A stretch of DNA of 15,921 nucleotides from Halothiobacillus neapolitanus (GTDB lineage: Bacteria; Pseudomonadota; Gammaproteobacteria; Halothiobacillales; Halothiobacillaceae), in NCBI GenBank assembly GCA_020722165.1, contig DYLI01000024.1, positions 1,156 through 17,076 of the forward strand, given 5' to 3'. Below are positions 7,873 through 14,994 of the stretch, piece after piece; within the stretch, counting starts at the first letter, position 1, and every line of letters starts with the position of its first letter. A program made the position numbers and the translations under genes. Below the pieces are notes generated by a model, which saw only the letters and a program-made list of their open reading frames with translations, was not told the DNA's origin and searched no databases.

Positions 7873-9219
7873 ATGAAAGCGAGCATCCTGATCGTTGGCT
7901 TGGGCAAAACTGGGCTTTCAGTGGCGCGCTTTTTAGCACGTCAAGGCTTGGATTTTGCTGTGGCCGATAACCGGGTGCAACCACCGGGCTTGAGTGAGTT
8001 AAGTGCGGAATGCCCTGATGCTCAAGTGCATTTGGGGGCGTTTGCTGCCGATTGGTTCGCATCGTTTGCGACGCTGGTGGTCAGTCCGGGTGTGGCGGTG
8101 GCTGAGCCCGCGATTCAGGCAGCGGCTGCGGCGGGTGCAGAAATTATTGGCGATATCGAACTGTTTGCCCGCCATGTTCCTGCTAAGGCGCAGGTGATCG
8201 CTATTACCGGTTCAAACGGCAAAAGTACGGTCACGACGTTGGTGGGCGAGTTGCTGGAAGCGGCAGGACGCAAGGTGGCGCTCGGCGGCAACTTGGGTAC
8301 GCCGGCTTTGGATTTGTTGGCGGGTGAGCCTGCCGAGGTGTACGTGCTGGAGCTGTCGAGTTTTCAGCTTGAAACCACAACTTCGCTCACCGCAGCGGCC
8401 GCGACGGTGCTGAATATCAGCGCAGACCACATGGATCGCTATGTGGATTTGGCCGAGTATGCGCAGGCTAAAGGGCGGGTCTATCAGAACGCGACCTGCG
8501 CGCTGGTGAATCGAGATGATGCCTGGAGTGTTGCTCTGGCCGAACAATCCAATGCGGCGACGACGGTTAGTTTTGCTTTGAACACGCCTGCGTGTGGTCA
8601 TTGGGGGTTGCTTGAGCATGACGGCGCATTTTGGCTGGCTCATGGCGCGACGCGGCTGGTGCGTGAGCAGGATTTGCACATGCGTGGTCGCCACAATATG
8701 GAGAATGCCTTGGCCGCGCTGGCCTTGGTTGATGCGGTTGGAGTGGATGTAACGGCGCTTCCGGTACTGCAAGCGCTGCAACAGTTTGGCGGTTTGGCGC
8801 ACCGCAGTCAGTTTGTTGGACGTTTTGCCGAACTGGATTGGGTGAATGATTCCAAGGGCACCAATCTTGGGGCAACAGCGGCTGCCTTGGCGGGACAAAC
8901 GCAGCCCGTCGTGTTGATTGCGGGTGGTCAGGGCAAAGGGCAGGATTTTAGTTTGCTGCGCGCCGCCTTGGAAAAACATGCGCGGGCGGTGGTGTTGATC
9001 GGACAGGATGCCGAGTTGTTGGCGGCGGCATGGCAAGGTGCAACCACCCTTGTGAACGCCAATGACATGCAGGATGCGGTGCAAAAAGCGGCTGAACTGG
9101 GGCAGCCGGGGGATGTGGTGTTGCTCTCTCCAGCCTGTGCAAGTTTCGATATGTATACAAGCTATGAGCAGCGTGGGCAGGTTTTTGTGGATGCGGTTCG
9201 TGCGAGGTTTGCGTCATGA
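7873..9219 (+). CDS. murD: UDP-MurNAc-L-Ala:D-glutamate ligase MurD
   Basis: MurD adds D-glutamate to UDP-MurNAc-L-Ala in the cytoplasm. The 448-residue protein has the N-terminal Rossmann-like motif IVGLGKTGLS (7-16), VVSPGV (69-74), the P-loop GSNGKST (113-119), the LGGNLGTPAL segment (137-146), LELSSFQLE (159-167), NISADHMDRY (181-190) and the lysine that is carbamylated in the family (K200 in YAQAKGR). The C-terminal domain has NDSKGTN and the LIAGGQGKGQDF segment; LLSPACASFDMY near the C terminus is typical for MurD. AAGGTG (7860-7865) serves as ribosome binding site. It is one base from mraY and overlaps ftsW by four bases (ATGA). Confidence 0.98.
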   Translation: MKASILIVGLGKTGLSVARFLARQGLDFAVADNRVQPPGLSELSAECPDAQVHLGAFAADWFASFATLVVSPGVAVAEPAIQAAAAAGAEIIGDIELFARHVPAKAQVIAITGSNGKSTVTTLVGELLEAAGRKVALGGNLGTPALDLLAGEPAEVYVLELSSFQLETTTSLTAAAATVLNISADHMDRYVDLAEYAQAKGRVYQNATCALVNRDDAWSVALAEQSNAATTVSFALNTPACGHWGLLEHDGAFWLAHGATRLVREQDLHMRGRHNMENALAALALVDAVGVDVTALPVLQALQQFGGLAHRSQFVGRFAELDWVNDSKGTNLGATAAALAGQTQPVVLIAGGQGKGQDFSLLRAALEKHARAVVLIGQDAELLAAAWQGATTLVNANDMQDAVQKAAELGQPGDVVLLSPACASFDMYTSYEQRGQVFVDAVRARFAS

Positions 9220-10469
9220 TTGAGCAAGCGCGCAACCTTGGACACAAGCTGGGCGAGGCCGTGGATGCGGTCAAGACACGTGGACAGAACGTGGGTATGG
9301 GCGCAGAAAATGTATTGCGTCTGGATGGCGTGTTGCTCTTTGCCGCGCTGGGCTTGCTGAGTTTGGGCTTGGTGATGGTGAGTTCGGCTTCGATTGCCTT
9401 GGCTGACAAGCTGGGGTCGCCATTCCATTACGCCATGCGTCAGGGCATTTTTGCCTTGGCTGGGTTGGGGTTGGCTGCAATGGTTTTGTGGCGCGCCGAT
9501 CTGCAATGGATCGAGAAACAGCGTTACCTGTGGCTGCTGCTGGGCTTGGCGGTGTTGTTTATGGTGTTGGTGCCGGGCGTGGGGCATGTAGTGAATGGTG
9601 CGCGGCGTTGGGTGGGCTTTGGACCAATCAATGTGCAGGCCTCGGAGCCGGCGCGTTTGTTCCTGATTTTGTATCTCGCTTCGTATTTGGTGGCCAAGCG
9701 TGAGGTGGTTCGGCATAGCATTAAAGGCTTTTTGATGCCGATGCTGGCGTTGGGCTTTGCCAGCCTGTTGCTGCTGGCTGAGCCGGATTTGGGCGCGACG
9801 GTGGTGTTGATGACTACGGGCATGACCATGTTGTTCCTGGCAGGCGGGCGCTTGCGCTGGATGGTGCTGTTTATCCTGTTGGGTGTGGCGGCGTTGTATT
9901 TTCTGATCATTCTGGAACCCTATCGCGTGCGGCGACTGATCGGCTTTTCCGACCCCTGGGCCGATCCACTGAACACCGGCTTTCAGTTATCCATGGCGCT
10001 GATTGCCATTGGACGCGGCGGCTGGGATGGCGTGGGTCTGGGCGAGAGTGTGCAGAAGCTGTTTTACCTGCCCGAAGCGCATACCGACTTTCTGTTTTCG
10101 GTTTTGTCCGAGGAGCTGGGCTTGCCGGGCATCGTGGGTTTGATCGTGCTTTACGGTCTGTTTTTGTGGCGCGGTTTTACGATTGCGCGTTTGGCTGAAC
10201 TGCGCGGCATGTTGTTTGGTGCGTATTTGACCTATGGCATTAGCACCTGGATTGGTTTGCAGGCGTTCATCAATATGGGTGTGAACATGGGGCTGCTGCC
10301 GACCAAGGGGCTGACCTTGCCGTTTATGAGTTACGGCGGTAGCTCACTCATTATCATGTGTGTTGCCACGGCATTCATGTTGCGCGTGTATCACGAAGCA
10401 ACGGCGCCTGAAGGCAATGTGCAGAAAGCGCCTGCGCCGACGGCGCGTTTGGCGGAGGAGGGCGTATGA
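9216..10469 (+). CDS. ftsW: Septal peptidoglycan glycosyltransferase FtsW
   Basis: FtsW is the SEDS-family polymerase that joins lipid II into septal glycan strands and works with the transpeptidase FtsI. The 417 residues start with about 36 mostly polar cytoplasmic residues, then roughly ten membrane helices. Family motifs are NGARRW (127-132), SEPARL (143-148), the EPDLG motif (189-193), FSDPWADPLNTGFQ (244-257), GRGGWDGVGLGES (266-278), the LPEAHTDFLF segment holding the catalytic aspartate (D291), and LPTKGLTLPFMSYGGSS (361-377) near the end. A GAGGT (9204-9208) precedes the start. It overlaps murD and murG by four bases each (ATGA in both). Confidence 0.98.
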   Translation: MIEQARNLGHKLGEAVDAVKTRGQNVGMGAENVLRLDGVLLFAALGLLSLGLVMVSSASIALADKLGSPFHYAMRQGIFALAGLGLAAMVLWRADLQWIEKQRYLWLLLGLAVLFMVLVPGVGHVVNGARRWVGFGPINVQASEPARLFLILYLASYLVAKREVVRHSIKGFLMPMLALGFASLLLLAEPDLGATVVLMTTGMTMLFLAGGRLRWMVLFILLGVAALYFLIILEPYRVRRLIGFSDPWADPLNTGFQLSMALIAIGRGGWDGVGLGESVQKLFYLPEAHTDFLFSVLSEELGLPGIVGLIVLYGLFLWRGFTIARLAELRGMLFGAYLTYGISTWIGLQAFINMGVNMGLLPTKGLTLPFMSYGGSSLIIMCVATAFMLRVYHEATAPEGNVQKAPAPTARLAEEGV

Positions 10470-11776
10470 CGACGCAGCCCTCCAGACCCGTGTTGATTAT
10501 GGCCGCCGGAACGGGCGGGCACATCCTGCCAGCACTTGCCGTAGCGCGCTTGTTGCGTGAACGTGGCATTCCCGTGTTGTGGTTGGGTACGCCGCAAGGC
10601 ATGGAAAACCGCATCGTGCCGGAAGCCGGGTTCGAGATGCTGACCATCGACATTGGCGGTCTGCGTGGCAAGGGTCTGCTGACTCGCTTGAAAGCGCCGT
10701 TCCGTGTGCTGTTCGCCTTGGGGCAATCGCTGGAATTGTTGCGCAAGCATCAACCGCGTTTGGTGATCGGCTTTGGCGGTTATATTGCCGGGCCGTGCGG
10801 TGTGGCGGCGCGCTTGCGTGATATTCCGCTGGTGATTCATGAACAAAATGCGCTGGCGGGTATGACCAATCGCTGGTTGTCGCGCGTGGCGAACAAGGTT
10901 TTAGCTGGCTATGCCGGAGCATTCCCTGCCAAAACTCAGGTCGAAGTGGTGGGTAATCCGGTGCGCGCTGAGATTACCGCGTTGCCTGCGCCTGAGTTGC
11001 GCATGGCAGAGCGTTCTGGGCAGATGCGCGTGCTGGTGGTGGGCGGAAGCCTGGGCGCGCAGGCGCTGAACAAGGTGATGCCACAAGCGTTAGCTTTGAT
11101 GAGCAACGAACAGCGCCCTGAGGTGTGGCATCAGGCGGGCGGCAAGCTGATTGAGGCAGCGCGGTCGGCTTATGTCGAAGCGGGGCTGGAACTGGGCGAT
11201 GCCTTGCGTGTTGAGCCGTTTATTGAAGATATGGCGGCAGCCTATGCCTGGGCGGATCTGGTGTTGTGCCGTGCCGGGGCGCTGACGGTGGCTGAGCTGG
11301 CGGCAGCGGGCGTGGGCAGCGTGCTGGTGCCGTTCCCACATGCCGTGGACGATCACCAAACCCATAACGCAGCGGTACTGGCACAGGCCGGTGCGGCGGA
11401 ATTGATTCAACAGCGCGATTTGAGCGCGGAGCATCTGGCCGAGTTCTTGCGCGATATGAGCCATGCGCGTGCCTTGGAAATGGCGCGTGCTGCACGCGCT
11501 CAGGCGCAGCCCGATGCGGCAGCGCGGGTGTTGAAAGCGTGTGCGCCGTGGTTAGGCGAGAAAATCCCCCTCGATCCCCCTTTTACAAAGGGGGAAGAAA
11601 AACCTGCGGATGCTTTGCCACCTTGCGGAAATGAGGAATGCAATGTTTTACCACCCTGCGCAAATGGGGAAGGCAATGCTTTACCCCCTTTGAAAAAGGG
11701 GGGCAGGGGGGATTTACTTTGGACGCGCAGCGTGAAAATAAAAATAAGGAGATTCAGTCATGACCCCATTGCCTAA
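10466..11776 (+). CDS. murG: Lipid II synthase MurG, extended by an inserted repeat element
   Basis: MurG is the membrane-associated glycosyltransferase (GT28) that adds GlcNAc from UDP-GlcNAc to lipid I, making lipid II. Residues 1 to about 363 are an ordinary MurG: AGTGGHILPA (14-23) binds the lipid-linked acceptor, then GFGGYIAGP (102-110), HEQNALAGMTNR (125-136), GNPVR (163-167), VVGGSLGAQALN (191-202) and the UDP-GlcNAc site with RAGALTVAELAAAG (269-282) and PHAVDDHQTHNA (291-302). The usual family length is about 355-365, but the frame stays open to 436 because a 154-base repeat element lies at its end (codons from 366). The added tail is Pro-, Gly- and Lys-rich with 11-residue repeats and no known domain. 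GGAGG (10454-10458) is seven bases before the start, which overlaps ftsW (ATGA). The ORF now overlaps murC by 17 bases. The enzyme is probably functional, as all core motifs are intact; whether the tail is kept in the cell is unknown. Confidence 0.95.
   Translation: MTTQPSRPVLIMAAGTGGHILPALAVARLLRERGIPVLWLGTPQGMENRIVPEAGFEMLTIDIGGLRGKGLLTRLKAPFRVLFALGQSLELLRKHQPRLVIGFGGYIAGPCGVAARLRDIPLVIHEQNALAGMTNRWLSRVANKVLAGYAGAFPAKTQVEVVGNPVRAEITALPAPELRMAERSGQMRVLVVGGSLGAQALNKVMPQALALMSNEQRPEVWHQAGGKLIEAARSAYVEAGLELGDALRVEPFIEDMAAAYAWADLVLCRAGALTVAELAAAGVGSVLVPFPHAVDDHQTHNAAVLAQAGAAELIQQRDLSAEHLAEFLRDMSHARALEMARAARAQAQPDAAARVLKACAPWLGEKIPLDPPFTKGEEKPADALPPCGNEECNVLPPCANGEGNALPPLKKGGRGDLLWTRSVKIKIRRFSHDPIA
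11562..11594 (+). repeat. Left terminal inverted repeat
   Basis: The order is AAAT, C5, TCGAT, C5, TTTTACAAA, G5. It pairs with the end at 11684-11715 with a few mismatches and a one-base length difference. The second C5 (11576-11580) and the G5 (11590-11594) also form a local CCCCCTTT/AAAGGGGG-type hairpin. Confidence 0.85.
11610..11708 (+). repeat. Three tandem 33-base units within the element
   Basis: Units start with ATGCTTTGCCACC (11610), ATGTTTTACCACC (11643) and ATGCTTTACCCCC (11676), exactly 33 bases apart. The first two continue with TTGCGGAAATGAGGAA and CTGCGCAAATGGGGAA, while the third runs into the right terminal repeat (CTTTGAAAAAGGGG), so the terminal repeat seems to be a version of the same unit. 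Because 33 is a multiple of three, MurG reads each unit in the same frame as related 11-residue blocks: DALPPCGNEEC, NVLPPCANGEG, NALPPLKKGGR. Confidence 0.85.
11684..11715 (-). repeat. Right terminal inverted repeat
   Basis: Read on the - strand it is AAAT, C6, TG, C6, TTTTTCAAA, G5, matching the left repeat at 11562-11594. On the + strand CCCCCTTTG (11684-11692) and AAAAAGGGGG form a GC-rich hairpin about 60 bases before the murC start. Confidence 0.85.
11746..11752 (+). promoter_or_regulatory. Ribosome binding site of murC
   Basis: AAGGAGA lies seven bases before the murC ATG. It sits in an A-rich stretch just after the repeat element and within the extended end of the murG frame, so murC can be started on its own even if ribosomes leave murG early. 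Confidence 0.88.
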
Positions 11777-13181
11777 CGTTAACCCCGGAATGCGTCGCGT
11801 TCGCCGTGTTCACTTTGTCGGTATCGGCGGCGTGGGCATGAGCGGCATTGCCAAGGTGTTGCTGAATCTGGATTACATGATTAGCGGCAGCGATATGCGC
11901 GAGTCGGCTTCGGTGCGCCGTTTGCGCGAGCTGGGGGCGCAGGTGTGGATCGGGCATCAGGCCGAGTGGGTGCATGGTGCCGATGTAGTGGTGGTTTCAA
12001 CGGCGATTGCGGCGGACAACCCCGAGCTTCTTGAAGCGCAGGCGCAGCGTATTCCAGTGATTCGTCGTGCCGAGATGCTGGCTGAGTTGATGCGCTTCCG
12101 CTATGGCATTGCGATTGCGGGCACGCATGGCAAAACCACGACCACCAGTTTGGTGGCTTCGGTGCTGGATGCAGGCGGGCTGGATCCGACCTATGTGATT
12201 GGTGGGCTGTTGAACAGTAGCAAGAGCCATGCGCGTTTGGGCGCCGGGCAGTATTTGGTGGCTGAAGCAGATGAAAGCGATGCGTCTTTCCTGCATTTGC
12301 AGCCGATGATGTCAGTGGTGACCAATATAGATGCCGACCACATGGATACCTATGGCGGCGATTTTGAGCGTTTGAAAAGCGCTTTTGTCGAGTTTTTGCA
12401 CAACCTGCCGTTTTACGGCATGGCCGTGGTGTGTGGCGATGACCCGGTGATTCGTGAGCTATTGCCGCGTGCGGCGCGTCCTTTAGTGACGTATGGCTTT
12501 GCAGCGGAAAACGATGCGCGGGCAAGCGAGGTGCGCGCCGAGGGTGCAGGAATGCGTTTTCGTGCCGCGTTGCCGGGTATTGAAGCGTTTGATGTGCATC
12601 TCAATCAACCCGGGCGGCATAACGTGTTGAATGCCATGGCCGCTTTAGTGATTGGCCATGAGCTGGGCGTAAGCGTCGAGGCCATGCAGCGTGCCTTGGC
12701 TGAATTTCAGGGGATTGGTCGTCGCCAGCAGGTGTATGCCGGATTGCGGGTCAACGCTCAGGCGGTGACGCTGGTGGATGATTATGGTCATCACCCGCGC
12801 GAGCTTGCCGCAACCCTGGAAGCGGTGCGCGGTGCGTATCCCGGTCGCCGTCTGGTTTTGGCGTTCCAGCCGCATCGTTACAGCCGTACCCGTGATTTGC
12901 TCGATGACTTCGCCAGCGTGCTGTCCGAGGCGGATGCCGTGGTCTTGACCGAGGTGTATGCCGCCGGTGAAGCGGTGATTGCCAATGCCGACGGGCGAGC
13001 ACTGGCACGGGCGATTCGCGCACGCGGGCGTGTGGAGCCGGTGTTTGTGGATACGGTGGAGGCCATGCCTGCGCTGTTGGAAGAGATGCTGCAAGAAGGC
13101 GACGTATTGCTGGTCATGGGTGCTGGCTCGATTGGCGCGCTGGCCGGGCGTTTGGCGGAAGCATGGGGGAGCCAGGAATGA
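11760..13181 (+). CDS. murC: UDP-MurNAc:L-alanine ligase MurC
   Basis: MurC adds L-alanine to UDP-MurNAc, the first amino acid step of the stem peptide. The 473 residues have HFVGIGGVGMSGIA (18-31) in the N-terminal Rossmann domain, SGSDMRES (42-49), VVSTAI (78-83), the P-loop GTHGKTTTTS (121-130), VAEADESD (167-174), NIDADHMDTYGG (189-200) and, in the C-terminal domain, DDYGHHP (340-346), FQPHRYSRT and the MGAGSIG motif near the end. Next to it MurB, often found between murC and ddl in other proteobacteria, is absent, as in E. coli. It starts within the last 17 bases of the extended murG frame and overlaps ddl by four bases (ATGA). Confidence 0.98.
   Translation: MTPLPNVNPGMRRVRRVHFVGIGGVGMSGIAKVLLNLDYMISGSDMRESASVRRLRELGAQVWIGHQAEWVHGADVVVVSTAIAADNPELLEAQAQRIPVIRRAEMLAELMRFRYGIAIAGTHGKTTTTSLVASVLDAGGLDPTYVIGGLLNSSKSHARLGAGQYLVAEADESDASFLHLQPMMSVVTNIDADHMDTYGGDFERLKSAFVEFLHNLPFYGMAVVCGDDPVIRELLPRAARPLVTYGFAAENDARASEVRAEGAGMRFRAALPGIEAFDVHLNQPGRHNVLNAMAALVIGHELGVSVEAMQRALAEFQGIGRRQQVYAGLRVNAQAVTLVDDYGHHPRELAATLEAVRGAYPGRRLVLAFQPHRYSRTRDLLDDFASVLSEADAVVLTEVYAAGEAVIANADGRALARAIRARGRVEPVFVDTVEAMPALLEEMLQEGDVLLVMGAGSIGALAGRLAEAWGSQE
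13166..13171 (+). promoter_or_regulatory. Ribosome binding site that sets the ddl start
   Basis: GGGGAG lies six bases before the ATG at 13178, which also forms the ATGA overlap typical of this cluster. The in-frame ATG at 13163 would lie on this purine run and has no better site upstream. Confidence 0.75.
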
Positions 13182-14122
13182 CACAGTTGACGAATGCAAC
13201 AGATTTTGGCCGTGTGGCGGTGTTGCTCGGCGGCACGTCGGCCGAGCGTGAGGTGTCGCTCAAAAGCGGTCAGGCTGTGCTGGATGCTTTGCGCAGCAAA
13301 GGTGTGGATGCTCACGCGGTCGATGCCTGCGCGCATGTGGTCGAGCACCTGAAAACGGGCGGCTTTGATCGCGCCTTTATCGTGCTGCACGGGCGCGGCG
13401 GTGAAGATGGGGTGATTCAGGGCGCGCTGGAGTTGATTGGTCTGCCCTACACCGGCAGCGGCGTGTTGGCTTCGGCGCTAGGCATGGACAAGCTGCGCAC
13501 CAAGCAGCTTTGGCTGGGCGCGGGTTTGCCAACACCGGCGTTTCGTGTGCTGCACTCGACTGAAGACGCCGTGAATGCTGGACGTGAATTGGCTCTGCCT
13601 TTGATGGTTAAGCCCGCCTTGGAAGGCTCCAGTATTGGCATGAGCAAGGTGCATCATGCCAAGGATTTACCTGCTGCATTCGTCCAGGCGAGTGGTTTTG
13701 GCCCGGTATTGGCCGAGCAGTTTATTAAGGGTGAAGAGTACACCGTGGCGATTTTGGGTGAAGAGGCTTTGCCGCCGATTCGCCTGGAAACGCCGCATGA
13801 TTTTTATGATTTTGATGCCAAGTATGTGGCGAATGACACGCGCTATCTCTGTCCCTGCGGTTTGTCTGCGCACGATGAGGACGAACTCAAGCGTTTGGCG
13901 CTGGCGGCCTTCCGCGCGGTGGGGGCAACAGGCTGGGGGCGGGTCGATGTGATGCGCGATGCTGACGGCAAGTTCTGGTTATTGGAAATCAATACCGTGC
14001 CGGGTATGACCGATCACAGTCTGGTGCCGATGGCGGCGCGAGCCACGGGCATGAGTTTTGCCGATTTGGTGTGGCGCATTCTGCAATTGAGCGTCCATAC
14101 GGCGCGGGTGGGGGACGTGTAA
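13178..14122 (+). CDS. ddlB: D-alanine:D-alanine ligase (DdlB type)
   Basis: Ddl is the ATP-grasp ligase that makes D-Ala-D-Ala, the substrate of MurF and the target end of vancomycin. From the ATG at 13178 it has 314 residues, close to E. coli DdlB. Motifs are VAVLLGGTSAEREVSLKSG (13-31) with the substrate-binding glutamate, LHGRGGEDG (70-78), YTGSG (91-95), the DKLRTKQLW segment (104-112), VKPALEGSSIGMSKV (144-158), DFDAKYVAND (211-220) with Y216, the tyrosine tied to D-alanine rather than D-lactate use, and LLEINTVPGMTDHSL (268-282), which binds metal. The stop overlaps the ftsQ ATG by one base (TAATG). The symbol ddlB is given for position in the cluster. Confidence 0.97.
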   Translation: MTQLTNATDFGRVAVLLGGTSAEREVSLKSGQAVLDALRSKGVDAHAVDACAHVVEHLKTGGFDRAFIVLHGRGGEDGVIQGALELIGLPYTGSGVLASALGMDKLRTKQLWLGAGLPTPAFRVLHSTEDAVNAGRELALPLMVKPALEGSSIGMSKVHHAKDLPAAFVQASGFGPVLAEQFIKGEEYTVAILGEEALPPIRLETPHDFYDFDAKYVANDTRYLCPCGLSAHDEDELKRLALAAFRAVGATGWGRVDVMRDADGKFWLLEINTVPGMTDHSLVPMAARATGMSFADLVWRILQLSVHTARVGDV

Positions 14123-14994
14123 TGGCTGCCGTGTACGCCAAACGCCCGGAAACACCCCTGGTTGAGCAGATTCTTGCTTGGCCGTGGGCGGCGATGGCGC
14201 GCCATACCCTGCACCTTGTGGTGCTGGTGGGCATGGTGGCGGCGTTGCTGTGGGGTTGGCGTGCGATTCATGACCCGTGGAACTTCCCTTTGCGCGTGGT
14301 CAAGGTGGATGGCGAGCTGCAACACCTCAAGCCGCAGGCGGTGCAGACGGCGGTGGATGAGCGTTTGCAGGGCAGTTTTTTTGGCGTGGAATTGCCAAAC
14401 GTGCTGCGCGGGTTGACGGATTTGGCCTGGGTTCGTGATGCGCGTGTGCGCCGCGAGTGGCCGGATAAGCTGCATTTGTGGGTTGAGGAGCACAAGCCTT
14501 TGGCGTTGTGGCGCGGGGATGCCGTGCTGACTGCCGATGGGTCGCTGATTTATCCCGAAAATAAGATTCAGGATGACCATGAGCTGGAAAATCTGCCCGC
14601 CCTGAGTGGGGTGGATGGGCGCGAAATGGCGCTATGGAATGAGTTTAATCGCTTGGGCGGTTTGCTACAGCCTACGGGCTTGCGTGTGGTGGCGCTGCGC
14701 GAAGATCAGCGCGGCTCGCAGACGCTGGTGCTGGAGCATGGTTTGACCTTGCGCCTTGGGCGTGAGGATGTCGAAAAGCGTTTGCAGCGTTTTTTGGATG
14801 TATTCGACAGTACGTTGGCGAGTCGCATTGGTGAGGTCGAGGAAGTCGATTTGCGTTATGCGCATGGTTTTAGTGTGCGTATGCGTGCGGTGGAAAAAGT
14901 AACGAATTCAGGATATCGGGGTGAGCGAGCCCCGATGATGCAAGTTTCAATAGCAGCATTTAAAGGTGAAGAACATGGCCAGAAAGTCGGATAA
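14122..14994 (+). CDS. ftsQ: Cell division protein FtsQ
   Basis: FtsQ is a bitopic divisome protein that recruits FtsB and FtsL. From the ATG at 14122 it has 290 residues: a cytoplasmic tail of about 28, one membrane helix (about 29-47), a POTRA domain at about 55-125 with the family's FPLRVVKVDGEL start and VRREWPDKLHLWVEEHKPLALW end, then the FtsQ/DivIB beta domain with ALREDQRGSQTLVLEHGLTLRLG (191-213) and VDLRYAHGFSVR (242-253). The last 30 residues look unstructured. The ATG shares a base with the ddl stop, and GGGGGA (14110-14115) precedes it. A GTG start at 14071 in the same frame would give a longer tail inside ddl and is less likely. It overlaps ftsA by 20 bases. Confidence 0.95.
   Translation: MAAVYAKRPETPLVEQILAWPWAAMARHTLHLVVLVGMVAALLWGWRAIHDPWNFPLRVVKVDGELQHLKPQAVQTAVDERLQGSFFGVELPNVLRGLTDLAWVRDARVRREWPDKLHLWVEEHKPLALWRGDAVLTADGSLIYPENKIQDDHELENLPALSGVDGREMALWNEFNRLGGLLQPTGLRVVALREDQRGSQTLVLEHGLTLRLGREDVEKRLQRFLDVFDSTLASRIGEVEEVDLRYAHGFSVRMRAVEKVTNSGYRGERAPMMQVSIAAFKGEEHGQKVG

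Larger units (their letters stand above)
11562..11715. mobile_element. MITE-like 154-base repeat element inside the 3' end of murG
   Basis: The element begins AAATCCCCC and ends GGGGGGATTT. Its two ends are imperfect inverted repeats of 33 and 32 bases, each with C5-6 and G5-6 runs around a T/A-rich centre that can fold back on itself. Between them lie tandem 33-base units. It encodes no transposase. Such short palindromic C-run/G-run elements resemble non-autonomous repeats spread in environmental bacterial genomes, but I cannot name a family here. No clear target duplication is visible. Cutting out these 154 bases (3n+1) joins AAC TTT GGA CGC GCA GCG to TGA (11733-11735), which would give a MurG of 371 residues ending 24 bases before murC. 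The composition differs from the neighbouring coding DNA. Confidence 0.78.

Noticed and set aside
7065..7907. Long - strand frame (280 codons) opposite mraY
   Set aside because: The product is very rich in His, Gln, Arg and Asn with no domain pattern, as expected for the antisense of a membrane protein gene. mraY itself is certain.
8212..9084. Long - strand frame (290 codons) opposite murD
   Set aside because: Same reason: composition of an antisense shadow, no motif, and the + strand carries an intact MurD.
11684..11715. Right end hairpin of the repeat element as a transcription terminator between murG and murC
   Set aside because: No U run follows the stem (the next bases are ACTTTGGACGCG), and murC, ddl, ftsQ and ftsA downstream need the operon transcript unless an internal promoter exists, which I could not find with confidence.
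11562..11715. CRISPR array, because of regular repeats
   Set aside because: The units are directly adjacent 33-base repeats without unique spacers, only three in number, and flanked by inverted ends; no cas gene is present.
13178..13181. A lost or degraded murB between murC and ddl
   Set aside because: The two genes overlap by four bases and no remnant is present. Absence of murB at this place is normal in several proteobacteria, including E. coli.
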